Source of the DNA: Hyphomicrobiales bacterium
GTDB taxonomy: Bacteria; Pseudomonadota; Alphaproteobacteria; Rhizobiales; Beijerinckiaceae
NCBI GenBank assembly: GCA_900470095.1
Contig: UBZM01000041.1
Location: 28,015 to 92,014 of the forward strand
DNA length: 64,000 nt
Reading direction: 5' to 3'
Each line of letters begins with the position of its first letter. Positions within the stretch are counted from its first letter, which is position 1. Shown piece by piece: positions 46,174-54,273 of the stretch. The translations under genes and the position numbers were made by a program. Below the pieces are notes generated by a model. The model was not told the origin of the DNA. It saw only the letters and a list, made by a program, of their open reading frames with translations, and did no database searches.

Positions 46174-47798
46174 GCGAAAAGCCCGTGCATGAACCAGGGC
46201 GGATGCGCGGCCTCACGGCCATAGAGTCCGTCGCGATAAAGCCAGAAGCGCCTTCCACCCGGCTCTTCGACGCGAAAATAGTCGCGGGTCGGCGCGATCC
46301 TGCCCGTCGTCGCCCACCATTCGGCCGCGATCCGCTCCGGCCCCTCCGCCTTGGCGACCTCATGCAGCACGCGCCGCCAGCGGAAACGCGTCGGCGGCCC
46401 GTCCGGGATCTCGGCCAGCACCTCGATCGGCTCCGGCCGCGACAGCAGCCGGAGGGGCCGTTCCGGGACGGCGCTCGGAGCCGGCCAGTCCGGGGAAAAC
46501 CCGAGCCTTGCCATCTCGCCATGACGCGGGGCGGGCACCGCCAATGCAGCGCGCTCGGGATCATGGCTGTCCTGCGCCAGGAAACGCCGCACGCGATCCG
46601 GGCCGATCCGGGCCGCGATCGCATCGGCGACCTCCGTCAAGGCCCGCTCGGCGGCGGCTTTGTCGGGCTCCTCCTCCCGACCGGCCGCAAGAGCCCCCTG
46701 ATCGGCCGCGAAAGGCTCGGTCGCACCGGCCGAGAGCCGGATCAGGTCGAAACCGAAGCCGGGATCGAGCGGGTCCGCCAGGGCATCCAGCTTCAGGGCG
46801 AAGAGTCGATCGACCGCCGCCGGATCGCGCAACGGCATCCCGGTCTCGATGCCGAGACGGCGCACGGCCCCGTCACTGCGGAAGAAGCTCGCCTCGAACA
46901 CTCTCGCGCCTTCGCCGCGCGCTTCCAGCATGCCGGCCAGACTCTCGCCCAGGCCGGCCAGGGCCGCCCGGATACCGGCTTCATGCGCCAACGGTTCGGC
47001 GAAACGCCGTTCCGCCATGCATTCAGGCAGCGGTCGTCGCGGTGACAGCGCCTGCGGCAGGCGGCCGAGCGCCTGGTCGAGCCTGTCGAGCAGGTCGCGG
47101 CCGAACCGGGCGGCCAGCGGCGCGCGCGGTCGCGTCTCCAGATCGGCGATATGGCTGAGGCCCATGCGTGCGAGCCCGTGCTGCCGTGCAGCCTCCAGGC
47201 CGAGCGCCGCGGTCGGCAAGGGCCACAGGGCCTCGCTCTCCCCGCCCAGCGGCACGATGCCGCCGCGCCCATAGCGCGCGACGCCCCAGGCGGCGCGCGC
47301 CGTTCCGGCAATGGCGGCGCGCAGCGTAAAGCCCTGTCGTTTCAGCCGAAGCAGGCAGTCGCGGCCAAGCGCGGCTTCGCCGTCGAAGAGATGGGTGCAG
47401 CCCGAGATATCGAGCAGCAGGCCATCCTCGCCATCGAGCGCGACCAGCGGCGTATAGCGGTCGCACCAGTCGGCAACGGCACCAAGCAGGACTGCATCGG
47501 CCGCCCTGTCCTCCTCGACCACGACCAGTTTCGGGATCATCGCCCGCGCATCGGCCAGCGCCATGGTCACATGCAGGCCGAGGCGTTCAGCTTCGGCATC
47601 GAGGTTCGTCAGCCGGAAGGCGCCCTTCGCCTTGCCCACCACAACAAGAGGACCAGGATCATCCGCTGGCCCGCCGGGCTGCGGGCCAGGCATCTGCAAT
47701 ATGGCCCGAACGGATGCGCCCTGGCTGCGCCTGATCCGGTCGATGGGCAGGCGCGGGAACCAGAGCGACAGGAAGCGGCTCGCGGAAGCTATACGCAT
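46170..47798 (-). CDS. imuB: Y-family polymerase-like protein ImuB
   Basis: A 542-residue ImuB. It opens with RFLSLWFPRLPIDRIRR, the signature of the family, followed by a Y-family-like fold (PLVALDGEDGLLLDISGCTHLF). The usual acidic catalytic pair of active Y polymerases is not evident, in line with ImuB being a non-catalytic scaffold that recruits DnaE2 to the clamp. I did not find a clear clamp-binding pentapeptide by eye. The 5' end overlaps imuA by about 140 bases in another frame; both ends match conserved family sequence. Confidence 0.9.
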   Translation of the reverse strand: MRIASASRFLSLWFPRLPIDRIRRSQGASVRAILQMPGPQPGGPADDPGPLVVVGKAKGAFRLTNLDAEAERLGLHVTMALADARAMIPKLVVVEEDRAADAVLLGAVADWCDRYTPLVALDGEDGLLLDISGCTHLFDGEAALGRDCLLRLKRQGFTLRAAIAGTARAAWGVARYGRGGIVPLGGESEALWPLPTAALGLEAARQHGLARMGLSHIADLETRPRAPLAARFGRDLLDRLDQALGRLPQALSPRRPLPECMAERRFAEPLAHEAGIRAALAGLGESLAGMLEARGEGARVFEASFFRSDGAVRRLGIETGMPLRDPAAVDRLFALKLDALADPLDPGFGFDLIRLSAGATEPFAADQGALAAGREEEPDKAAAERALTEVADAIAARIGPDRVRRFLAQDSHDPERAALAVPAPRHGEMARLGFSPDWPAPSAVPERPLRLLSRPEPIEVLAEIPDGPPTRFRWRRVLHEVAKAEGPERIAAEWWATTGRIAPTRDYFRVEEPGGRRFWLYRDGLYGREAAHPPWFMHGLFA

Positions 47799-48486
47799 GA
47801 CTGTCCCACTCCATCACCCACTCGCCCGTCGCCCCGTGCCGGTTGCGCAGCACCGTCACCGCGAAACTCGGCCGGCCCGGCCCATGCGCTCTCACCCGCC
47901 CCTCCGAAGGCGCCGCCGAAACCGCCCAGCGGATCGTCGCCGCACTCGGAGCAGGACTGCTCCCCAGCCGCAGGAGAAAGGCCGTCGCGCCGGCATCCCG
48001 TGCCGCCAGGACGAGACGCCGGCTGGCCGTGAGATCGAGGCAGGCCGGCGCACCTTCGAGCTCGATCACCACCGCGCCGATGCCCGAGCGCCGGTCATTG
48101 CCGTGCGGAAAGGCGTCGCCCGCCGCCTTCAGCACGGCAAGCGGATCGCGCCCCCGCACCGCAAGCACCCGGTCAGGATCGAGCCCGAACGCCGCAAGCC
48201 CCGGCGCATAGAGTTCACCACCCTCGGCGCCGGCGGAATCCTGCCGGAGCCAGACGACGGGCCGCCGCTCCAGCCGCGCGATCAACCCGGCGACGAAGCC
48301 CGTCGCCGCCGGAGCCTGATGCGCCATCGCCACGATCTCGTGCAGGGCATGGCGACGCAGTGGCCCCAGCGCCGCATCGGCCGCCGCGTGGCCAAGGCTG
48401 AAGCTCGCCTCCCCGCCCAGCGAGACAGAGACGCTTTCCAAACCGGCAATGCTTCGCCGCAGCGCGGCGACGGCATGATCGCTCAC
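47659..48486 (-). CDS. imuA: SOS mutagenesis accessory protein ImuA
   Basis: A 275-residue RecA-like/SulA-related ImuA, with conserved features such as LHEIVAMAHQAP, RPVVWLRQD and the C-terminal AVTVLRNRHGATGEWVMEWD. It works with ImuB and DnaE2 in SOS-induced mutagenesis. GTG 48486 is preferred (GGAG nine bases upstream); an in-frame TTG at 48501 is adjacent to the LexA box. The last ~46 codons overlap imuB, an unusually long overlap. Confidence 0.88.
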   Translation of the reverse strand: MSDHAVAALRRSIAGLESVSVSLGGEASFSLGHAAADAALGPLRRHALHEIVAMAHQAPAATGFVAGLIARLERRPVVWLRQDSAGAEGGELYAPGLAAFGLDPDRVLAVRGRDPLAVLKAAGDAFPHGNDRRSGIGAVVIELEGAPACLDLTASRRLVLAARDAGATAFLLRLGSSPAPSAATIRWAVSAAPSEGRVRAHGPGRPSFAVTVLRNRHGATGEWVMEWDSHAYSFREPLPVALVPAPAHRPDQAQPGRIRSGHIADAWPAARRASG

Positions 48487-48503
48487 GTCTTGGCACTCCA
48501 AAT

Positions 48504-48518
48504 GTTCCTATTTTGTTC
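48504..48518 (-). promoter_or_regulatory. LexA-binding SOS box of the imuA-imuB-dnaE2 operon
   Basis: GTTC (48504-48507), seven bases, GTTC (48515-48518): an exact match to the alphaproteobacterial LexA consensus GTTC-N7-GTTC, 18 bases upstream of the imuA start. LexA binding here would occlude the promoter and release it on DNA damage. Confidence 0.88.
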
Positions 48519-48585
48519 TTTATGACTCCGCCTCCTCAGGCGAGTCAACAGCCTCCGTGCGCCCGCTTCCCCGCCCGCAATCCTG

Positions 48586-48603
48586 CTGTCACGGCCCTGT
48601 CAT
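48586..48603 (+). promoter_or_regulatory. PHO box upstream of phnC
   Basis: CTGTCAC-GGCC-CTGTCAT: two heptamers spaced with an 11-base period, followed by a partial third (CTGTCGC at 48604). This matches the PhoB-binding PHO box of rhizobia (CTGTCAT direct repeats). It lies 107 bases ahead of phnC and predicts induction of phosphonate uptake under phosphate limitation. Confidence 0.8.
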
Positions 48604-48709
48604 CTGTCGCCGATACCGGTTTGCGCACTGCAAGAGAGCATGAGCTCCGGACTGCGCCTCGCCCATTTCCGGATGTCGCCATGCTTGCTCCTCGATGGGA
48701 AGACCGTTC

Positions 48710-49528
48710 ATGCTGCGTATCGAAGGCCTGACCAAGCGCTTCAGCGGCAAGGCCGCCGTGGACAATGTCTCGCTGTCGATCCCGAAGGGCGAAATGGTCG
48801 GCGTCATCGGCCGCTCGGGCGCCGGCAAGTCGACCCTGCTGCGCATGATCAACCGCTTGGCGGAGCCGAACTCCGGCCGCCTGATCAGCGACGAACGCGA
48901 TGTCACCGCATTGAAGGGCGCCGAACTGCGCGCCTGGCGTCGCGACACCGCGATGATCTTCCAGCAGTTCAATCTCGTCGGCCGCCTCGACGTGCTGACC
49001 AATGTCCTGCTCGGCCGGCTCAATCACCGCTCGGCCTTCCTGACGCTGGTGAAGAGCTTCTCGCCGGACGACAAGATCCGCGCCATCGCCGCGCTCGAGC
49101 GCCTCGACATGGGCCATCTGCTGGCCCAGCGCGCCGAGACCCTCTCGGGCGGCCAGCAGCAGCGCGTCGCGATCGCCCGTGCCCTGGTCCAGGAGCCGAC
49201 GGTCATCCTCGCCGACGAGCCGATCGCCTCGCTCGATCCGCGCAACACCCAGGTCGTGATGGATGCGCTCTTCCGCATCAATCGCGAGGACGGCATCACC
49301 GTGATCTGCAATCTGCACGACCTCGATATCGCGGCGAAATATTGCGACCGGCTGATCGGCATGGCCGCCGGCAAGGTCGTGTTCGACGACGTGCCGCAGG
49401 CGCTGACCCGCGAGATCGCCGCCGAACTCTACGGCATCGAGGCCAAGGATGCCGGCGCCGAGGCGCTGGACGCGCTCGACGCCATCGCCATCGCCGAAGC
49501 CAAGCGCGCCAAGCAGACCGCAGCCTGA
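48710..49528 (+). CDS. phnC: Phosphonate ABC transporter ATP-binding protein PhnC
   Basis: A 272-residue ABC ATPase: Walker A GRSGAGKST, Q-loop MIFQQFNLVGRLDVLTN, signature LSGGQQQR, Walker B VILADEPIASLDP and H-loop LHDLD. The LVGRLDVLTNVLLGRL segment is typical of PhnC. It powers phosphonate import through the two PhnE permeases. GGGAAG seven bases ahead of ATG 48710 favours this start over an in-frame ATG at 48695. First gene of phnCDE1E2, downstream of the PHO box. Confidence 0.94.
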   Translation: MLRIEGLTKRFSGKAAVDNVSLSIPKGEMVGVIGRSGAGKSTLLRMINRLAEPNSGRLISDERDVTALKGAELRAWRRDTAMIFQQFNLVGRLDVLTNVLLGRLNHRSAFLTLVKSFSPDDKIRAIAALERLDMGHLLAQRAETLSGGQQQRVAIARALVQEPTVILADEPIASLDPRNTQVVMDALFRINREDGITVICNLHDLDIAAKYCDRLIGMAAGKVVFDDVPQALTREIAAELYGIEAKDAGAEALDALDAIAIAEAKRAKQTAA

Positions 49529-49599
49529 GCCAAGCCTCAGCCCGGCCAGGACCGCTTACGCCTGAAAAGACCACCAACAGCCTTCAACAGGAGCAAACC

Positions 49600-50517
49600 A
49601 TGCTGACCCGTCGTCATATCCTCACGCTCGCCGCCGCCGGCCTGGCCGCGACGCTCGCCGCTCCCGCCTTCGCGCAGGACTGGAAAGCCAAGTATCCGGA
49701 GCTGATCTTCGCCATCATCCCGTCCGAGAACGCGTCTGGCGTCGTCGAGCGCTATACCCCCTTCGTCACCTACCTCGCGAAAGAACTCGGCACCAAGGTG
49801 ACGCTGCGTATCGCCAACGACTATGCCGCGATCATCGAAGGCCAGCGCGCCGGCAACATCCATATCGGCATGTACGGCCCCGCCTCCTTCGCCCGTGCTC
49901 GCATGACCGGCGCCAAGGTCGATGCCTTCGCGATCGAGACCAATCTCGACGGCACCAAGGGCTACCATTCCGTCTTCTACGTGAAGAAGGACTCGCCCTA
50001 TCAGAAGGTCGAGGACCTGAAGGGCAAGAATCTCGGCCTCGTCGATCCCAATTCCACCTCCGGCAACAATGTGCCGCGCTTCGTGCTCGACGGCATGAAG
50101 ATCGAGCCCGAGACCTTCTTCGGCAAGGTCGTCTATACCGGCAGCCACGAGAACGCGGTCATCGCGCTCGGCCAGGGCACCGTCGACATCGCCGCCAACT
50201 GGTGGAACGACGAGCAGGAATCCAACCTGCAGCGCATGGCCCGCAAGAACATGGTCAAGGCCGACGATTTCCGGATCATCTACAAGTCCGAGCAGATCGT
50301 GAACTCGCCGATGGCCTATCTCTCCGACCTGCCGGAGCCGCTCAAGGCCTCGATCCGCGACGCCGTCCTCAACCTCGCCACCAAGGACAAGGTCGCCTTC
50401 GACAAGATCTATGAAGGCAAGCAGGGCCCGCTCGTCGCCGTCGACAACAAGGCCTACGACCCGATCATCGAACTGAACAAGTTCGTCGACGCGCTCCGCA
50501 AGAAGAAGTCCTCGTAA
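49600..50517 (+). CDS. phnD: Phosphonate ABC transporter substrate-binding protein PhnD
   Basis: A 305-residue periplasmic receptor with a signal peptide that includes a twin-Arg (LTRRHILTLAAAGLAAT, cleavage near AFAQ). GMYGPASFARAR and GLVDPNSTSGNNVPRF are the ligand-contact blocks of phosphonate/phosphite receptors. AGGAG upstream of ATG 49600. An open frame continuing upstream overlaps phnC and is not used. A perfect hairpin lies 15 bases after the stop. Confidence 0.95.
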   Translation: MLTRRHILTLAAAGLAATLAAPAFAQDWKAKYPELIFAIIPSENASGVVERYTPFVTYLAKELGTKVTLRIANDYAAIIEGQRAGNIHIGMYGPASFARARMTGAKVDAFAIETNLDGTKGYHSVFYVKKDSPYQKVEDLKGKNLGLVDPNSTSGNNVPRFVLDGMKIEPETFFGKVVYTGSHENAVIALGQGTVDIAANWWNDEQESNLQRMARKNMVKADDFRIIYKSEQIVNSPMAYLSDLPEPLKASIRDAVLNLATKDKVAFDKIYEGKQGPLVAVDNKAYDPIIELNKFVDALRKKKSS

Positions 50518-50531
50518 GCGCTTACCGCCGA

Positions 50532-50564
50532 CCGTCATGGCCGGGTTTGTCCCGGCCATGACGG
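50532..50564. repeat. Perfect palindromic hairpin between phnD and phnE
   Basis: CCGTCATGGCCGGG (50532-50545) pairs with CCCGGCCATGACGG (50551-50564) over a TTTGT loop, a 14-bp perfect stem. Its core recurs in degenerate form at 15597-15619, so it is probably a dispersed REP-type element that also acts as an mRNA stabiliser or attenuator behind the receptor gene. Confidence 0.7.
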
Positions 50565-50608
50565 AGTGGCGTCCCGCCGCGACTGGCGAACCCCGCGACG
50601 GAACCATC

Positions 50609-51490
50609 ATGACCCTGACGATCGATCGCAACGACCCCGCCATTCGCGGCCATGCCGATCTCTATCGGCGCGAGATGGGCGCAAAGCGCCGCCAGGCCCT
50701 GCTCGGTGCCGCCATCTTCATCGCCTGCGTCGTCCTTTCCGCGATCGGCTCGGAGGTCGATCTCGCGAAATTCGCCGCCAATGCCTGGCGCTTCCCGAAA
50801 TACATCCTCGAGACCCTGCCGACCCTGCGCCTCGCCACGCTCGGCGCCGATCTCAAGGAATGGTACTGGGGCCTGAACGGCTGGCTCAAGCTGCTCTGGC
50901 AAACCCTGTTGATTGCCTATGTCGGCACCGTATTAGGCGCCGTCGGCGGCTTCCTGCTCTGCTTTTCCGCCGCCGCCAATCTCGGCCGCGCCGGCTGGCT
51001 GCGCTGGACCACCCGCCGCTTCCTCGAATTCTGCCGCACCGTGCCGGAGATCGTCTTCGCGCTGATCTTCGTCATCGCCTTCGGCCTCGGCCCGCTGCCG
51101 GGCGTGCTCGCCATCGCGATCCACACCATGGGTGCGATGGGCAAGCTCTTCTCCGAGGTGGTCGAGAACATCGACATGAAGCCGGTCGACGGCCTCACCG
51201 CGACAGGCGCGGGCTGGTGGCAGACGATCCGCTTCGCCGTCGTCCCGCAGGTGCTTTCCAATTTCGCCAGCTACGCGCTGCTGCGCTTCGAGATCAATGT
51301 CCGCGGCGCCTCGATCATGGGCTTCGTCGGGGCCGGCGGCATCGGCCAGGATCTGATCGAGGCCATCCGCAAATTCTACTTCACCGATGTCAGCGCCATC
51401 CTGCTCATGATCATCGTCACCGTCATGCTGATCGACTACGGCACCGAGCGCCTGCGCCACGCCCTGCTCAGCCTGGAGCACCGCTCATGA
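50609..51490 (+). CDS. phnE: Phosphonate ABC transporter permease PhnE1
   Basis: A 293-residue permease with about six transmembrane segments and the EAA-type loop (VDGLTATGAGWWQTIRFAVVPQ). CRTVPEIVFALIFVIAFGLG and GFVGAGGIGQDLIEAI are characteristic of PhnE. One of two consecutive non-identical copies, which probably form a heterodimeric channel. ATG 50609 follows the hairpin; the stop overlaps the second phnE (ATGA). Confidence 0.94.
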   Translation: MTLTIDRNDPAIRGHADLYRREMGAKRRQALLGAAIFIACVVLSAIGSEVDLAKFAANAWRFPKYILETLPTLRLATLGADLKEWYWGLNGWLKLLWQTLLIAYVGTVLGAVGGFLLCFSAAANLGRAGWLRWTTRRFLEFCRTVPEIVFALIFVIAFGLGPLPGVLAIAIHTMGAMGKLFSEVVENIDMKPVDGLTATGAGWWQTIRFAVVPQVLSNFASYALLRFEINVRGASIMGFVGAGGIGQDLIEAIRKFYFTDVSAILLMIIVTVMLIDYGTERLRHALLSLEHRS

Positions 51491-52341
51491 GCCTCGCCCT
51501 CACCGCCACCGAGCGCGCCGATCTCGTCCGTCGCCACCAAGGCGCCATCGACGGCTCGCTGAAGACGCGCCTGACCACCATCGCAGTCGTGGCCGGCCTG
51601 CTCGGCCTCTTCCTCTACGGGCTGACCACATTGGAGGTCTCGCTCTGGAAGATGATCACCGGCATCGGCAATCTCGGCACATTCGTCGTGCTGATGCTGC
51701 CGCCGGATCCAGGCTCCGCGGCCCGCGCCGTGATCTTCGTGAAAGCGCTGTTCGAGACCATTGCCATCGCCTTCCTCGGCACGATCCTCGCTGCGATCCT
51801 CGCCTTCCCGCTCGGCTTCCTCGCAGCCAAGAACGTCGTCGCCAACCGCGTCATCCATTTCCTGGCGCGCCGCTCGCTCGACACCGTGCGCGGCGTCGAT
51901 GCGCTGATCTGGGCTCTGATCTGGGTCAATGTCGTGGGTCTCGGCCCTTTCGCCGGCATGCTCGCGATCATGACCAGCGATCTCGGCGCCTTCGGCAAGC
52001 TCTATTCGGAAGCGATCGAATCCGCCGACCGCAAGCCCGTCGAGGGCGTGACCTCCTCCGGCGGCGGCAAGCTCCACGAGATCCGCTTCGGGCTGATCCC
52101 GCAGGTGCTGCCGGTCATCGCCAGCCAGGTGCTCTACTACATCGAGTCGAACACCCGCTCCTCGACCATCATCGGCATCGTCGGCGCCGGCGGCATCGGC
52201 CTTTATCTCGCCGAGACCATCCGCACGCTTGAATGGCAGCAGGTCTCGTTCCTGATCCTGCTCGTACTTGCCGCCGTGACCGCGATCGACTTCCTGTCCA
52301 GCAAGCTGCGCTTCGCCATCATCGGCAAAAGGGCCCTCTGA
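51487..52341 (+). CDS. phnE: Phosphonate ABC transporter permease PhnE2
   Basis: A 284-residue second PhnE permease. LDTVRGVDALIWALIWVNVVGLG, VEGVTSSGGGKLHEIRFGLIPQ (coupling loop) and GIVGAGGIGLYLAETIRTLEW align with PhnE1. It is co-translated with PhnE1 through a 4-base overlap. Last gene of the importer operon; it converges on phnF with a 51-base gap that holds no clear terminator. Confidence 0.94.
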   Translation: MSLALTATERADLVRRHQGAIDGSLKTRLTTIAVVAGLLGLFLYGLTTLEVSLWKMITGIGNLGTFVVLMLPPDPGSAARAVIFVKALFETIAIAFLGTILAAILAFPLGFLAAKNVVANRVIHFLARRSLDTVRGVDALIWALIWVNVVGLGPFAGMLAIMTSDLGAFGKLYSEAIESADRKPVEGVTSSGGGKLHEIRFGLIPQVLPVIASQVLYYIESNTRSSTIIGIVGAGGIGLYLAETIRTLEWQQVSFLILLVLAAVTAIDFLSSKLRFAIIGKRAL

Positions 52342-52392
52342 CGGACAGGCGCGTCATGCCGAGGCCTACCCCGACCATCCGAGCGGCTGCAC

Positions 52393-53142
52393 TCACTCCG
52401 CGAACGGCTCGACCACCATCTCCATCCGTTCGCCGGCAAAGATGCCGTCGACCAGGTGGATCGGCGTCAGGTCAGGCAGGGCGTCGACCGCCGCGGAGAG
52501 CATGACCGCAGCGCCGGGTTCGACCCTGAGCAGCAGCGCCTCGCGTTCGCTGGCGAGCCGCGCTGAAAGCCGCGTCGAGAGCCGCACATAATCCGGGATG
52601 CCGCAGGCGGCGAAGGCTGCGGAAATCGACGAGCCGGCCCGGCTCAGCATCTTGTCGAAATCCGGGAAGCGTTCGGCCGAAAGGAGATGCACGCCAGTGC
52701 TCACCGGCACGCCGCCGGCAAGGCTCAGCGTCTCGATCCGCCAGAGCGGCGCTCCATCCTCCAAGCGCAAGGCCGCGCAGGCGTCTGCCTCGCCCCTGAC
52801 GATCTCGGCACCCAGGATCGAGCCTGCCACGGTGATGCCGGCCGCGCCGAAATTGGTGCGCATGCTGACGCGCCGGCCGATGCGATAGGGAAAGCGCGGC
52901 GCCGTGACCTGCGTCCCGCGACCGCGCGAGACGCTGACCAGCCCCCGATCGGCGAGATGCCGAAAGGCCTGCCGAACCGTATGCCGGTGCACGCCATAGC
53001 GCTCGGCCAGCGCGAGCGAAGAGGGCAGCGTCGCGCCCGTCTCGTACTCGCCCCGCCCGATCGCCGCTTCGATCTCGTCCGCGATACGCCGCCATGCCGT
53101 GGCGGCTTCGCCGGCCTGGCTGGCAGCATGGGCATCCGTCAT
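52393..53142 (-). CDS. phnF: Phosphonate metabolism regulator PhnF (GntR/HutC type)
   Basis: A 249-residue GntR-HutC-family repressor. The winged helix (about 20-85) has IADEIEAAIGRGEYETGATLPSS and YGVHRHTVRQAFRHLADRGLV, followed by a UTRA effector domain (about 100-240). ATG 53142 is preferred; an in-frame ATG at 53178 would put the start codon close to the operator pair. Divergent from phnG, it is the likely repressor of phnGHIJKLM and of itself. Confidence 0.9.
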   Translation of the reverse strand: MTDAHAASQAGEAATAWRRIADEIEAAIGRGEYETGATLPSSLALAERYGVHRHTVRQAFRHLADRGLVSVSRGRGTQVTAPRFPYRIGRRVSMRTNFGAAGITVAGSILGAEIVRGEADACAALRLEDGAPLWRIETLSLAGGVPVSTGVHLLSAERFPDFDKMLSRAGSSISAAFAACGIPDYVRLSTRLSARLASEREALLLRVEPGAAVMLSAAVDALPDLTPIHLVDGIFAGERMEMVVEPFAE

Positions 53143-53160
53143 CAAAGCTTCATCCAAAAT

Positions 53161-53201
53161 GTATAGACCTTTCGCCATAACGACCCTATCGTAGTCTAGA
53201 C
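53161..53201. promoter_or_regulatory. Paired PhnF operator sites in the phnF-phnG divergent region
   Basis: GTATAGAC (53161-53168) and the perfect palindrome GTCTAGAC (53194-53201) differ at one position and start 33 bp apart, about three helical turns. They fill the phnF-phnG promoter. A GntR/HutC dimer site of the GTNTAGAC type is a reasonable reading; binding is inferred. Confidence 0.6.
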
Positions 53202-53230
53202 ATTAGGCCCTGACCAGAGAGCGACCTGAG

Positions 53231-53671
53231 ATGAGCGGGACCACCCCACGACAACAATGGCTGGCAATCCTCGCCCGGGCCTCACGCGCCGAAATCGAGA
53301 GCCTCGCCGGCGGGCTCGGCGCCCTGCCCGACCATGACGTGCTGAAAGCACCCGAAACCGGGACCGTCATGGTCGAGGGCCGTGCCGGCGGCGCGGGACG
53401 CCGCTTCAATCTCGGCGAAGCCACCGTGACGCGCTGCGTCGTGCGCCTCGGCGACGGCACGATGGGCTTCTCCTACGCTCTTGGTCGCGACGGCCGGAAG
53501 GCGCGGCTCGCAGCGGTGATCGACGGGCTGCTGCAGGGCGAAGGCGAGGCCGGGCCGCTCCGCAGCGGCGTCGCCGAGCTCGCCACCCGCCAGCAGGCGG
53601 CGCGCACCCTCGCCTCGCGCAAGGCTGCAGCCACCAAGGTCGATTTCTTCACTCTGGTCCGGGGCGCGTGA
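53231..53671 (+). CDS. phnG: C-P lyase subunit PhnG
   Basis: A 146-residue PhnG, a subunit of the PhnGHIJ core complex that transfers the ribosyl group from ATP to phosphonate. PETGTVMVEGRAGGAGRRFNLGEATVTRCVVRL and GRDGRKARLAAVIDGLLQ correspond to the conserved family core (split here into shorter quotes: FNLGEATVTRCVV, ARLAAVIDGLLQ). First gene of a run of overlapping or close genes through PhnM and the DUF1045 gene. Confidence 0.93.
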   Translation: MSGTTPRQQWLAILARASRAEIESLAGGLGALPDHDVLKAPETGTVMVEGRAGGAGRRFNLGEATVTRCVVRLGDGTMGFSYALGRDGRKARLAAVIDGLLQGEGEAGPLRSGVAELATRQQAARTLASRKAAATKVDFFTLVRGA

Positions 53672-54273
53672 TGCAGGACGACACACTCATTGGCGCCGGC
53701 TTTTCCGACCCGGTCTTCCAGTCCCAGGCCGCCTTCCGCGCCCTGCTCGCAGCGTTGTCGGAGCCCGGCCTCGTCCAGGACGTCGCAACCGGCTTTGCTG
53801 CACCTGCCGGATTGGAACCGGCAACCGCCATCGCCCTGCTGACCCTCGCCGATTACGAGACGCCGATCTGGCTGCCGGCCGACCTGCGGGCGGGCCCCGC
53901 CGGCGCCTGGCTGCGCTTCCATTGCGGCGCGACTCTGGTCGAAGGCCCGGCTGAAGCCGCCTTCGCCGTGCTCAACGGCACCAGCACCGCTCCGGCGCTG
54001 TCCGCATTCAGCCCCGGCACCGACCAGTTTCCGGATCGCTCGACCAGCGTACTCGTGCAATGCGCCAGCCTCGCAGGTGGCGAGGCCGTGACGCTGACCG
54101 GCCCGGGTATCGCCGGACGCCGCGAGATTGCACCGAAGGGACTGCGCCCCGGCTTCTGGACCGAGGTCGCGGCCAATGCCGCGCGCTACCCCCTCGGCAT
54201 CGACCTTATCCTCAGTCATGGCCAGGCGATCATCGGCCTGCCGCGCTCGACGCAGATCCTGGAGGCCCGCTGA
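53671..54273 (+). CDS. phnH: C-P lyase subunit PhnH
   Basis: A 200-residue PhnH, homodimeric subunit of the C-P lyase core complex. The opening GFSDPVFQSQAAFRALLAAL and late GIDLILSHGQAIIGLPRST are family features. ATG 53671 overlaps the phnG stop (TGATG); a GTG at 53668 directly before it is an equal alternative that adds one residue. Confidence 0.92.
   Translation: MQDDTLIGAGFSDPVFQSQAAFRALLAALSEPGLVQDVATGFAAPAGLEPATAIALLTLADYETPIWLPADLRAGPAGAWLRFHCGATLVEGPAEAAFAVLNGTSTAPALSAFSPGTDQFPDRSTSVLVQCASLAGGEAVTLTGPGIAGRREIAPKGLRPGFWTEVAANAARYPLGIDLILSHGQAIIGLPRSTQILEAR

Noticed and set aside
46170..47798. The possibility that ImuB starts downstream of the imuA stop
   Set aside because: The first residues in the overlap (RFLSLWFPRLPIDRIRR) are the conserved start of the family, so the overlap is real.
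48640..49599. An apparent N-terminal extension of PhnD reading through phnC
   Set aside because: It is the +1 shadow frame of phnC that happens to lack stops; PhnD has its own signal peptide and ribosome site at 49600.
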